64,000 nt of DNA from Coenobita brevimanus (taxonomy: Eukaryota > Arthropoda > Malacostraca > Decapoda > Coenobitidae), in NCBI GenBank assembly GCA_032717465.1, contig CM064653.1, positions 32,850,309 through 32,914,308 of the forward strand. The letters run 5' to 3'. The position numbers and the translations under genes are program-made. The notes under the pieces are model-generated. The model did no database searches and was not told where the DNA came from. It saw only the letters and a list, made by a program, of their open reading frames with translations. Positions within the stretch are counted from its first letter, which is position 1; each line of letters opens with the position of its first letter. This document shows, piece after piece, positions 22,990-33,681 of this stretch.

Positions 22990-23867
22990 TCTGTCTACCT
23001 ATCTATCTATTGCCAGACGCCTCAATCCCGTTCGGGGTGGCCACAAACAAATCGCCTCCAAGTCGCCCTGTCCCCCGCCATCTCACTGCCCTGCTCCCAA
23101 CTCACACCCCCCTCTCTCATATACCTCTCCACCTCATCCCTCCATCTCATCCTCGGCCTCCCCCTCCCTCTTCCCCCATCCACCTCACTCACATACACTC
23201 TCTTCGTCAGTCTTTCACCCTCCATCCTCTCCACATGGCCAAACCACCTCAGTGCGTTCCTCATAACGCTTCCTATCACATCCACATCCACACCACAACG
23301 CTCCTTTATATCCTCATTCGTCAGCCTGTCTCTCCATGTGACTCCACAGGCTCCTCTTAAATAACTCATTTCCACTGCTCTCACTCTTGACTTGTGTCCT
23401 TCCAACAACGTCCAAGCTTCACTTTCGTACGTTAGAGTTGGTATCACAATACTGTCATGTAGTAACTTTTTCACTTCCATGCTCACTTCCCTGTTTCTTA
23501 TCAATGCTTTCAAAGAACCAGCAACCTTTCTTCCCTGCTGTACCCTTTCACGCACTTCACCCTCCAAACCTCCATCCTTACTCATCACATTACCCAAGTA
23601 CTTAAACGTACTCACATTTTCCAATTCCTCACCATCCAACCTCGCTGTACATTCACTGACTTCACCTCTCTCAAAGACCATCACTTTACTCTTCCCTACA
23701 TTCACCTTTAGATTCCGTTTCTTACACTCTCTCCCAAACTCATCCACCAAGCCTTGCAGCTCCCCTTCGTCTTCACTCAACAACACAGTATCATCTGCAA
23801 ACAACAGTACAGGGAGTTTCCAAACACTGTCCTCTCTCACCAGGGCCACTCGAGTGGAATCTGGATG
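22990..23867 (-). pseudogene. RTE-like LINE fragment: RT palm to 3' tail
   Basis: A 275-residue minus frame (23849-23022) that starts within RT: LLFADDTVLLSEDEG (motif C, FADD), KVMVFERGE, FKYLGNVMSKDGG, LTYESEAWTL. It then carries the C-terminal block LTNEDIKERCGV...LRWFGHVERM...RGRPRMRWRD, and ends in the GGCGTCTGGC plus (ATAG)n tail. This piece is intact as an open frame but 5'-truncated inside the RT, at about 23867. It is inserted in the spacer of the Tc1-like element and is close in sequence to the 28.7-kb copy. Confidence 0.9.
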
Positions 23868-24239
23868 GCTTTAAATTCCGTAATGTTTGTGTAAGAAATG
23901 TCCTCAGCTATTGTATGTAATTATTTTTTGGAACTAAATATCATATGCAACCTCTGACATGGCTGTATCCACAGTAAATATGATCATCCTCTCGGTATAC
24001 ACTCACTCTATACACTCACCACCATGTCAGCTATTTTTTGGCATCTCTATATGAAAAGGCTGTTTAAAATAAGTGCGCATAAAATGTAAATAAAATTTGA
24101 TGTTTGTGCACATGGGTAGATATAATAATGGTGTCTCTCATAATTTGTTAGAAGGAAAGTGAAGCAAAATCGTACCCAAACTCCCAAAACATATCAATGT
24201 CAATTATTACCGACATTGGTCAAGCCAAAGCAACCAGGA

Positions 24240-24440
24240 AAGGCTTAGTAATTAGTCCAGTGGACTCCTGCCTCAATAACCTCTTGCAGTTTTCGTGGCA
24301 CCGAGGAAACAGTGTTGTTGATGGTTTGCTGGTTTCGTCTGAAAGCTCCCATTGGTCCTTTGTGTGCTGGAGGAGGCGGGCCTGTGTCCTCTTGTTCTCT
24401 GGCATCCTCACGTTGACAGTCTGGGTCCACACAGTTTCGA
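24240..24440 (-). pseudogene. Tc1/mariner transposase C-terminal remnant
   Basis: The minus strand gives AIETVWTQTVNVRMPENKRT, resembling the NPIEnxW block after the last catalytic acidic residue. After a frame change it gives TINNTVSSVPRKLQEVIEAG and HWTNY-stop. The pattern VSS(M/V)PRRLQxVIxAxG...Y is characteristic of Tc1/mariner transposase C-termini. No DDE core is left. It could not be active. Confidence 0.55.
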
Positions 24441-24919
24441 TGGCTCTGCACTAATATTTGATCTGTCACGTCAGTATATTTCTCTCACGAGCCAGCCCTT
24501 GATATGACCACCTATCTAAAGCTTGTTATCTGATGCCGCAATACAAGGCGTAATGCAGCATTATCTACCGAACATTAACTCTTTTATATCTTGCCCTGAG
24601 TGAAGGAAAACAGATAAATTATGTGGCCATCACTTCGCATTTCATTCTCCCTCCCCTACCTACCCTCCCTCCCCTCCCTCACTCCACCCCAGCACCATCA
24701 CCCGTCCCCTCACCCACTTTTCCTTCTCTCTCTGGCCCCTTCCTCTCAGTCCCTCTTACTTCAGTATGTCTTGCCGCGCATAAGGGAGCCAGCCTGAGGC
24801 ACGGGGTACCGGAGTATAGGTGATTATTTATTACCACGACTGTACCTGCACGACATTATATACTTACACAGACACGTAATACAGACACATTCACACGTAT
24901 ATACCCGTACTGGCACAGT

Positions 24920-24922
24920 TAT

Positions 24923-24961
<39 letters not shown>

Positions 24962-24968
24962 TATATGC

Positions 24969-25010
<42 letters not shown>
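24920..25010. repeat. Compound (CA)n(GT)n(GA)n microsatellite
   Basis: (AC)n at about 24925-24959, a short GTGTGTGTGT block, then (GA)n to about 25008. Confidence 0.9.
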
Positions 25011-25472
25011 CTGGGGTGGTGACATTACCAACCTTGTTTTCCGGCTCGTACCAACCTGTACTTTCCCAGCGCTAAAATGACGGAGCAAGCGATTAAATAC
25101 TTAACACTGGGTATCAACTAAATATAATCTGCTGACGTTAAGGAGGATGGGATATTTGAGTTGTCCCGACCATGCGAAAGCTAATGGCACAAGGATTAAA
25201 TTTCTCCTCACTGTGTAATTATTAACTTAAATTATTTAAGGATCTGTTACCGCTAATGTCAAAAACCCATCGCCCAACAAAAGATTCAATATAGATATCC
25301 TTGTTATCTTTGACTTAAATTTGTTGTAGGCCTAAAGTCGAATGTTAACGCTAGACTAAATTACTCGTTAGAGAAATCAATCGTCTCTAATGTATGTTTT
25401 TTGTTCCGGCTGATGTAAGGTAATTATACACCTCAACTAAATATTATTGATAGTTCGAGTCAAGCAGGATCC

Positions 25473-25730
25473 TAATTCCCAGGTGACCACTATAAGGAGG
25501 GAGATGCAATGATGAGGCTAGGGTCCTCTATGGCCTAAACACTATTGCCACACATACACCACATTCTGACACCATAACAGTGCACCATACATAAGTGTCC
25601 ATGCTTCCCAGGTAACCACTTTGAGGAGGGGTGTAATATGGTGAAGCTAGGATCTCTTACTGACCCTCATCACAACCAAACATTAACACCCCACATACTC
25701 TTACACTACATAATTGCACTATATGGTATT
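25473..25730. repeat. Two ~130-bp direct units
   Basis: Unit 1 (TCCCAGGTGACCACTATAAG...) and unit 2 (TCCCAGGTAACCACTTTGAG...) share GAGGAGGG, ATGnTGAnGCTAGG, ACACCaCAtaCT and a CAtaaTTGCACTAT-like end. They are diverged. Confidence 0.6.
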
Positions 25731-26129
25731 TTAGGTTCATGGCGTGGAGGATAAAGGTGAAGGACGCGTAAAAATAAGTAGAAGAAATTAAGTTCACGTT
25801 TTTAATTGTTTATTTTTTTTTTTGGTCATCATTTCCGGCCTGTCTGGAACTCGTACTTATAGTAAGTTGTCAAAACCCATAAAGAAAAATATCTTACGGT
25901 GATTCGGCCATGTAGAGAGAATGGAAGGCGTCTGAGAGTCGTATTTGGGGCAGCTTCGAATTATTTTTAACGCCTTCTCATTAATAATTTATATTTCCAT
26001 ATCACACTGTATTATTGGCATTTATGTATGCAAAGTATGCCCCCTCAAAAAAAAAAAAAAAAAAAAAACATTAATAACATATACCTATTTATATGTCCAT
26101 ACCCATACGCCGTACTCCCAGGGGAGGTG

Positions 26130-26800
26130 GCGTGAATCCTATGCAGTAAATTTTTACACCACTCCGCCCAATCCAGCTTCGCCATACTCTGCAGTACCTC
26201 ACCTGTAAGTTTTACCTCATTCCACCGCACCCAACCTAGCCATACTCTTCCCTACCTCATCTGTCAAGTTTTCCAAACTCCACCCCACCAAGCCCCACCA
26301 CTTTACATCTTCAGACCTCACCATACTCCACTCTACCTTACCAGTCACGTTTATACCAGTCCACCCAGCCAAACCTCGCCATGCTCCACCATTTCTTTAC
26401 TGTCAGTTTTACTTTAGCTCACCCAGCCCCGCCATTACAGCACTTCACCCCACCGAACCCCGCCGTACTTCTCCCCTGCATGACTTCTAGTTTTACCTCC
26501 GTCATACTGTATACTACCCCGCCAGCCAAAATTACTCCCCACCTCCCCACCCAACCTCACCATTATCCCAGTGCACTCAGCCCAACCCAGCCATATTTCA
26601 CTATGCCTCAGTTGTGAATTTTACCCCACCCCACCCACACCCGCACACCCACCATTTCCCCAGTGTACTCCACCCAACCCCCAGATACTCTGTCTCACCT
26701 CAACTTTCAGTTTTACCGCATTGCACGCCATCCAACCAAGTTTTTACCCATTCATTCTTACCTAACTGCACCCTACCCACCCCTGCCATTACCCCAGTCC
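26130..26800. repeat. CA-rich minisatellite, unit ~60-90 bp
   Basis: Repeated phrases AGTTTTACCTCAnTCCACCC, CCCAACCTAGCCATACTC and CTACCTCACCTGT recur about ten times with variable spacing. The open frames over it are Pro/Thr/His-rich shadows. Confidence 0.75.
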
Positions 26801-27187
26801 AGCATCACCGCCATATGTGGTTATAATTCTTCTGTGTGTACTCTATCTGTTTTTCTTGCCTGTAATTTCTTTGCTAAGAGAGGGTCACAATGAGCTGAAT
26901 AAAATCGTTTGGAGGTAAGAAGAGTAAACTTTGAAATTGATGTCCTTGTGCTGAAAAAGATAAGTGCTGATAGTTTCTAGATCCTTCACTCAGAGAAATC
27001 TCGAAATTGAATAGTTGTCTGGAAACAGGAATATTGTTAAAAAAAAAGGACATCGTAGTGAAGTGTTTGATTGTTACCTACATCGTATTGTTAATTCTTG
27101 GCTGGTTCCACTTTACCCACTCATCCAGGTAAAATGTAAAGTCATAAAGCGTTAGAAGAAGGGTACGACAAAGCAATCACAAGAGGC

Positions 27188-27586
27188 CGCACTGTTGCAT
27201 CTTTATCTCTTTTCTATCGCTGCTTTAATGGTCACTGCTCCTCTGAACTGTCTGCTTGCATTCCTCCACCTCTACGACGGGCGCGTAGCACCCGTCTGGC
27301 AGCAAACTCTCATCCCTTTTCTGTCCAACTCTCTAATGCAAGAGTTGACCGTTACTCCCAGTCTTTCATTTATGCAACAGGTCAGCTCTGGAACTGTCTC
27401 CCTCTGTCTGTATTTCCTGCTGCCTATGATCTCCAGTCTTTCAAACGCTGTGTGTCCAGGCATCTCAAAATGATCGGATCTTGAATTTGGCTCTCTATTG
27501 TATTTTGTTTTTCTCTTGGAGGGAACTGTTACTGCGGGCTCATGGCCTTTGGTTCCTTCTTCCTCGGATTAAAAAAAAAAAAAAAA
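27188..27586 (+). mobile_element. LINE-B, 5'-truncated copy with poly(A)
   Basis: The segment from CCGCACTGTTGCATC to the A run at 27570-27586 is nearly identical to the 3' end of LINE-B (reverse complement of about 17100-17495). It covers the RT C-terminus (FKR-CVSRHLKMIGS equivalent) and the 3' untranslated region. The high similarity and retained poly(A) suggest a recent insertion. Confidence 0.9.
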
Positions 27587-27875
27587 GTGATGTGGTGTAG
27601 GTCTGGGTATCTGATTGTCGAGGGTGAAGTCACAGGGGGTTAGGAGGAGGGCAGGAAAAGGCACTAACGGTGAAATAGATGATAGTGGTAATAGATAATG
27701 GCATGGTGTAGGTGGTGTTATTTGTTTGTAAAGGTTGAAGACATAGACAGGGTAGGAAAAGGGTTGGACTGAATCAAGGGACGGATGGTGTAACAGGAGA
27801 CAGGAACAGAAAACAGTACTGTGGTATAGGTTTGGTTATTTGATTGTTGAGGGTAATGCTATAGGGGGTTAACCT
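27587..27875. repeat. ~120-bp minisatellite, about 2.5 units
   Basis: TGGTGTAGGTCTGGGTATCTGATTG..., TGGTGTAGGTGGTGTTATTTG... and TGGTATAGGTTTGGTTATTTG... begin successive units that share GAGGGTGAAG, GGGGGTTAGG and GGAACAGAAAA-like phrases. Related sequence occurs at 36360-36480. Confidence 0.6.
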
Positions 27876-28362
27876 CTCTCTCTCTCTCTCTCTCTCTTTA
27901 TATATATATTTTTTGCCGCACCCATGGGAAGGGAATCCATTATGTGCCCTTTATTGTCTAGGAAGGATGGAGGAGGGAGGTTTTGAGGAGTAGGGGTATT
28001 GGTTTTGTGTCTGGTGTGCGTCTGGGTCGGATCTGAGGTGCGTGTGGCGTTCATCTTTAGTCGACCACGTATTTGTGCTGTGCCAGAATAGCCGTAAAAA
28101 TGACAGAGGGGCAGGACAGAGCACTGGGATATACGTCTGGGGCGAGTCTGAGGTATGACTGAGGTGTGAATTGAATTGAATTTAATGTATAAGCTCAGAC
28201 TTTATAAAAACAAAATTATGGAGCACAGCTCCCTCATAATCACAGAACTTAGACCATAAATTATGTACAAATACGTAGTGTTACATAAAAAAAAAATGAC
28301 AATAATAAGGTGTTAAGAACACAATAAATTGGAGAAGACTACTTACTCATTATACATATTAT

Positions 28363-28670
28363 TCACCTAAACATACGTAGCACCAACCTCAAAAATAAAG
28401 ATAAATTTTTCATAACATTTAAACCGTTGTTTTGCATGAACGAAGCATATTTGAGATGTGTTGACCTACATGTATAATAATTTGATATATACATATCAAG
28501 TAACCTCACAATTTCCCCGTTAGTACATACAAAAAGAACATGAAATTCATCGCCTTCAATACTAACATCACACTTGTTACAGATCCGACCCTCTCTGTTT
28601 ACACCTTGATATCTGCCAGCATTTACAGGCAATCTGTTATTACAGGTTCTTAATCTAGTCACCATTATTC
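28363..28670 (-). pseudogene. LINE-A C-terminal Cys-rich domain
   Basis: A 100-residue frame: MVTRLRTCNNRLPVNAGRYQ, then CNKCDVSIEGDEFHVLFVC, a CX2C...HX4C cluster usual at the C-terminus of LINE pol proteins, then a helical tail ending RMFR. It is the continuation of the frame seen at 31978-32100 and was separated from it by the RTE insertion. Confidence 0.8.
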
Positions 28671-28702
28671 TGTCTATTCTATTCTATCTATTGCCAGACG
28701 CC

Positions 28703-30037
28703 TCAATTCCGTTTGGGGTGGCCACAAACAAATCGCCTCCACGTCGCCCTGTCCCCCGCCATTTCACTGCCCTGCTCCCAACTCATACCCCCCTCTCTCA
28801 TATATCTCTCCACCCCATCCCTCCATCTCATCCTCGGCCTCCCCCTCCCTCTTCCCCCCTCCATCTCACTCACATACACTCTCTTCGTCAGTCTTTCACC
28901 CTCCATCCTCTCTACATGGCCAAACCACCTCAGTGTGTTTCTCATAACGCTTCCTATCACATCCACATCCACACCACAATGCTCCTTTATATCCTTATTC
29001 GTCAGCCTGTCTCTCCATGAGACTCCACAGGCTTCTCTTAAATAACTCATTTCCACTGCTCTCACACTTGACTTGTGTCCTTTCAACAACGTCCAAGCTT
29101 CACTTCCATACGTTAGAGTTGGTATCACAATACTGTCATGTAGTAACTTTTTCACTTCCATGCTCACTTCCCTGTTTCTTATCACTGCTTTTAAAGAACC
29201 AGCAACCTTTCTTCCCTGCTGTACCCTTTCAAGCACTTCACCCTCCAAACCTCCATCCTTACTCATCACAGTACCCAAGTACTTAAACGTACCCACATTT
29301 TCCAATTCCTCACCATCCAACCTCGCTGTACATTCACTGACTTCACCTCTCTCAAAGACCATCACTTTACTCTTCCCTACATTCACCTTTAGATTCCGTT
29401 TCTTACACACTCTCCCAAACTCATCCACCAAGCCTTGCAGCTTCCCTTCGTCTTCACTTAACAACACAGTATCATCTGCAAACAACGGTACAGGGAGTTT
29501 CCAAACACTATCCTCTCTCACCAGGGCCACTCCAACATCCACTACCCTACCTTGTACCTCTTTTATTACCCCATCTATGTACAGATTGAACAACCATGGA
29601 GACATGACACATCCCTGTTTCAACCCAACCTTCAAAGAGAAATATTCACTTAGTTCACCATCCACACGCACTGCAGCCTTAGCACCATCATACATACTCT
29701 TCACAGCATTCAACAACTTCCCATCTACTCCATATATTCTTAATACTTTCCACAATCCTTGTCTACTCATCCTGTCATATGCTTTCTCCAAATCCATGAA
29801 AGCCGTATACAACTTCTTTCCCTTCTCTAGAAACTTTTCCACTAAAGATCTAAGAATGAATATCTGATCTACACAGCCTCTTCCCTTCCTAAAGCCTCCC
29901 TGTTCTTCTCCAATTAATTCGTCTGTTCTTTCTCTAACTCTGTCAATAAGTATCCTACCATACACTTTTCCTATTATAGTAAGAAGACAAATGCCCCTAT
30001 GATTTACCACACACTTCTTTTTCCCCTTTTCCTTTGT
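28703..30037 (-). pseudogene. RTE-like LINE reverse transcriptase and C-terminus
   Basis: About 445 residues remain open. They begin ETKEKGKKKCVVNHRGICLL (RT block 2 region), then FRKGRGCVDQIFILR, motif A FMDLEKAYDRMSR, GLKQGCVMSPWLFNLY (motif B), LFADDTVLLSEDEG (motif C, FADD), FKYLGTVMSKDGG, and the C-terminal LTNKDIKEHCGV ... RWFGHVERM ... GRGRPRMRWRD. This is the best-preserved RTE RT here. Its N-terminal side is interrupted by the SINE at 30038-30275, after the IIIPLYK block. Confidence 0.9.
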
Positions 30038-30275
30038 TTCATTCATTCATTGCCAGACGCCATGTATCCCAAACGGGGTGGCCAAGGGCTTAGAGTTAAT
30101 TGTTTTTTACAGGGAGGGGCACTAATCCTCCACCAACCCCACTTGACACGTAGGGATGCCAACAGCATCTGGTGTTCCCAGGCGGTCACCCATCCAAGTA
30201 CTAACCAGACCCAACGTTGCTTAACTTCGCTGATCGGACGGGAAGCGGTGTACTCAACGTGGTATGGCCGTTGGC
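30038..30275 (-). mobile_element. 5S rRNA-headed SINE with RTE-type tail
   Basis: On the minus strand: a 118-nt 5S rRNA-like head (30275-30158), a ~70-nt body (ACGTGTCAAGTGGGGTTGGT...GTGCCCCTCCCTG), then TTGGCCACCCCGTTTGGGAT, GGCGTCTGGC and an (AATG)n tail. The last part matches the RTE LINE 3' end, so I infer mobilisation by RTE machinery. It is flanked by a perfect 5-bp duplication, tttgt at 30033-30037 and 30276-30280, inside the RT domain of the RTE LINE. 5S-derived SINEs are known (the SINE3 class); an RTE-type tail on one is the notable point. Confidence 0.9.
30158..30275 (-). ncRNA. 5S rRNA-derived SINE head (not a 5S gene)
   Basis: The minus strand starts GCCAACGGCCATACCACGTT and ends GATGCTGTTGGC, so the 5S terminal stem still pairs. 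The internal Pol III control region is recognisable: AGTTAAGCAACGTTGGG (A box) and GGATGGGTGACCGCCTGGGA (C box). Length 118 nt is close to the usual ~120. It continues without a T-run terminator into SINE body, so it is a promoter module rather than a ribosomal RNA gene. Confidence 0.9.
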
Positions 30276-30280
30276 TTTGT

Positions 30281-31973
30281 ACAAGGGAATAATTATACCT
30301 GACTTCCAATCCTCCGGGACTCTACCTTCCTCCCAGGCCAATCTGCACATCTTCCACATCCATTCTACTACTATCTCTCCCCCATGCTTCAGCATTTCAC
30401 CACACACTCCATCAATTTCTGGGGCTTTCCCCAATTTAACTTTCTTCATTGCTTCCACAACCTCAATCCTACTGATTTCTTCCTGTCTTCTCACCTCCCT
30501 CCTCCCAGCCATTCTCCAGCCACTTATACTCCCATTACTTCCATCCTTTATGTTCAACAATTCCTTAAATTGTTCTCTCCATCTGCTCACTTTTTCTCCT
30601 TTCTCCACTAGTAATCTACCATTTTTATCTTTCACTTTCATGCTAACCTCACTGCCATCCTGTCTTACTCTCTTCACCTCTTTCCAGAAGATTTTCTTAC
30701 AGTCCCTCCACTTTACACTCAAATTCCTTCCGAATTCCTCATCCACTCTCTTCTTACTCTCTCTTACTAATCTTTTCACCTCTCTTTCTTTCTACATATA
30801 ACTCTCTCTTCCACCTCTCAACTTCTTCCACGCCCCTATTTCTCATCGATTCATTGTATGCTTTCTTCTTTTGTGCCACAGCCTGTCTCACCTCTTCATT
30901 CCACCATGCTGTTCCTTGCACCTCCCTCTGTCTTCTATTCCTCCCACACACCACATCATATGCTGCACATATTTCTTCCGTAAATATCCTGCACACACCT
31001 TCCACGTCTCCCATCTGCTTCATATTTGCCTAATAATTCCTCCACTTCTCTCTTATACTCTGCCTTTTTCTCATCCTCTTGTAACCTTTCCACTCTCCTT
31101 GCAACTACTCCTTCCTCTCGTCTTTCCCTTCTTCTATTTCTCCGTCTTACTTGGATCCTAATTCTGGCAACCACCAAGTAGTGGTCAGAAAGTCCACTCC
31201 CCCAGCCTCAATAAGCTCTTGCATCCATTACACATCTTCGCATCCTTTCATCCACACACGCATAATCAATCATTGCCTTCCTTGCATTCAGTTCACCACC
31301 CACCCTTCTCATCACTCGCCATGTATACCTATGGATCATTTTATGCCTGAAGAGGGTATTGGCTATCACCAACCCCCTCCCAGCACAAATGTCCACTAAC
31401 GCACTGCCATTCTCATCTATCTCAGCAGGTACACCCCACTCACCAACTATTCCATCCACCTTCACATTCCCTACTTTACCATTCATATCACCGATCAAAA
31501 ACACTCTCTCATTCCTTCCAAACTTTTCCATGCACACTTCCACATTTGTCCAGAACTCTTCTCTCACCCTGCTGGCACGATCTTGCGTTGGCGCCTACAC
31601 ACACACAATCGCTCACATTTGTGTTCCAACTTTCAACTTTATCCACACAATCCTTGACCCAACTGATCCATACTGTCTTATGCTCTTCTTCCATCTTTTA
31701 CTCACAACTATATATACTCCTTCCTTTGCCCTCTGATTCTCACCTACTCCTGCACATATACCCCATCCATACTTCCATTCTCTCACACTTTCTCCTTTCC
31801 ATTTTGTTTCAGTTATTCCACATACATCCACTTTCGCACCCTCAAGCACCTGGACAATCTCTCTCTTTCACCTCATCATTCGCTCCTCTTACATTCCATG
31901 TTGCCATTACCAAGTCCTTTGTCCGGTCCTGGGTCGTCATCGTTTGGTCAGTCCTTGTCCGAGGCTTCTTGTT
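30281..31973 (-). pseudogene. RTE-like LINE endonuclease and pre-RT region
   Basis: Fragments in three frames. The endonuclease carries LEGAKVDVCGITETKWKGES (31849), then FLIGDMNGKVGNVKVDGIVG and DYACVDERMRRCVMDA (31567-31208). A linker follows (WWNEEVRQAVAQKKKAYNE, 31023-30754), then pre-RT (KWRDCKKIFWKEVKRVRQDG, LGKAPEIDGVCGEMLKHGG, PEDWKSGIIIPLYK; 30779-30281). The target-nicking residues are visible, but several indels separate the pieces. The frame is cut at IIIPLYK by the SINE. Confidence 0.85.
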
Positions 31974-31977
31974 TGTC

Positions 31978-33676
31978 ACTCTTTGATAATTTTTCCAGAT
32001 ACCATTCTATGCCATAATCTATCTTAAACAACTTGTAGTTGTTAAATAAGGATTTTGTTACTAAGTTATTATGCCAGGTTGTAATCCACTGATCTATCAA
32101 TCTCTGTTCCACAGCTTTTTTAACCAATGTTGTATTAGGAACATCTTATAACAACCACATCCCAGACATGCCACACTCATTACAAATGTTTTTAATACAC
32201 GCTAACCATGGAGAAGTATAAATCCCCAACCTATCCAATTGCAATAAGCATCGGTACATTATATAACACATTTAGTATCTTTACCTGAAATTAGCTTAGA
32301 CTAATACCCCATCATATTTCTCTTTATATGTATATCAAGTGGAAATACTCCAAGTTCACCATACACCATATCATTACTAGTCTTTTTATGAACACCCAAT
32401 ACCTGTTTTAAGAATTTCATATACAGTGATTCTAGCTCTCTAACAACGTAGTATCCACAAATCTCAGATGCATAGGTCAATATAGGTAACACCATTGTAT
32501 TGAATAATTCAATCAGCATATCAGCTGGCAAGTCAAACTTTCAACACTTGCCTAACAATGAGTACATTGCTCCTGTGGCCTGTTCTTTAAGCTCCAGCTC
32601 ACCTTTACGGAACCTGCTGTTGTAATTAAATAGCACACCAAGATACTTGTAGTCTTCTACTACCTCAGTGTTTTCACCACCAAATTCAAATTTATAATTA
32701 GATAAGTTTGGTCTTCCCCTACTAAACACTACTATTTTTATTACAGTTAAGCTTCAATTTCCATTCATTACAGTACAAATTCAAAGCAGTCAGTGCCTGC
32801 TTCATTCCTTCCACATTGTCACACAAAATGATCGTATCTGCATACATAAGAACAAGAAGTTTCAGATATGAATTCAAGAGCTCATCACCAAAATCTACAT
32901 AACTGCAATTATTGTCAAGTAATTTACTTTCAATATCATTAACATAAAAGGCAAAGGCGACCAACTTTCCCTTTGTCTTACCCCTACATTACAAAGGTAT
33001 CTGATATCTCTTGATTTAGCATGACACAAGACCTGATGTTATTGTACATATTTCTAATCACATTAAGAATTTTCCCATTCACCTTTTTCTTAACTAGCTT
33101 GTACCATAAACCTTCACGCCACACCATATTAAAAGCTTTCTTGTAGTCCACAAACAAAAAAACTTCCTTTTCCTCCAGTTGAAGAAATCAATTACACTTT
33201 TAAGTAAAAATATATGATCCAAAGTGGAATACCCATGCTTGAAGCCTACTTGTGTTTCATTAATAATAGACATAGTGTTTGAATATTCATTAAGTCTGTC
33301 ATTAAGTACTGAGGTGAACAGCATCCCCATGCAGCTAAGTAAAGTGATACCTCTGTATTTACTAACATCCTGGATGTCTTCTTTGTTCTTATAAAGTGGC
33401 ACTATCATGCCAACCAGCCATTCAGATGGCATGGCACCAGTATCATGTATTTTATTGAACATTTTAACATAAAGGGGGCACAAAATATGTTGAGTACTTT
33501 TTATATATTCATTTATTATCATATCATATGCTGGTGATTTATTATTTTTTATTTTCTTAATATTTCTGACTACCTCTTCCTTAGTTATAGGGTCATTAAG
33601 TAATGGTAAAAATTCAGTATCCATATTATCATGATCATTTATAGGTGGTAGGTGGTGACGACTATCATCCACGCAC
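31978..33676 (-). pseudogene. LINE-A reverse transcriptase and C-terminal region
   Basis: RT N-terminal blocks: PITKEEVVRNIKKIKNNKSP, GMIVPLYKNKEDIQDVSKYR (33672-33094), then FWTTRK-like motif A remains near 33120. The YADD equivalent reads YADTIIL (32964-32722), so the second Asp is lost. Thumb and C-terminal pieces follow (DYKYLGVLFNYNSRF, ILTYASEICGYYV). At least four frame breaks. Distinct from the RTE-like and LINE-B families in this window. Confidence 0.8.
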
Positions 33677-33681
33677 TTGAT

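Larger units (their letters stand above)
22554..24830. mobile_element. Tc1/mariner-like element with ~370-bp inverted ends
   Basis: The arms 22554-22922 and 24461-24830 are long imperfect inverted repeats. Shared blocks include ATGCGCGGCAAG, GACGGGTGATGGTGCTGGGG, ATAATGCTGCATTA and GGCTGGCTCGTGAGAGAAAT. The ends read TAAATAATC/GATTATTTA, compatible with a TA target. The spacer holds a transposase C-terminal remnant (24245-24440) and an RTE fragment (22990-23867). Long inverted ends occur in Tc3-like elements. The assignment rests on the transposase scrap and the TA ends. Confidence 0.6.
24831..27187. other. Unassigned stretch with tandem repeats
   Basis: No gene recognised. It contains the compound microsatellite, a two-unit repeat at 25473-25730, an A run at 26047-26068, the CA-rich minisatellite at 26130-26800, and a foldback right arm GAGCTGAATAAAATCGTTTG at 26892-26911. 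Confidence 0.6.
28675..31973 (-). mobile_element. RTE-like LINE inserted in LINE-A
   Basis: A minus-strand LINE with APE endonuclease, RT and the GRPRMRWRD C-terminal block, ending GGCGTCTGGC plus a short (ATAG/AATAG)n tail. The 4-mer tgtc flanks it (28671-28674 and 31974-31977), a short target-site duplication as expected for RTE-type elements. It starts at AAACAAGAAGCCTCGGACAA, matching 40442 onward in the plus-strand copy, so it lacks most of the 5' leader. It contains a 5S-headed SINE at 30038-30275. Confidence 0.85.

Noticed and set aside
29073..29867. 264-residue plus-strand frame
   Set aside because: It is the antisense shadow of the RTE reverse transcriptase on the minus strand, which shows all the expected motifs.
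30158..30275. Functional 5S rRNA gene
   Set aside because: The head continues straight into SINE body with no T-run terminator, lies inside an RTE LINE between target duplications, and recurs with the same body at 52.9 kb.
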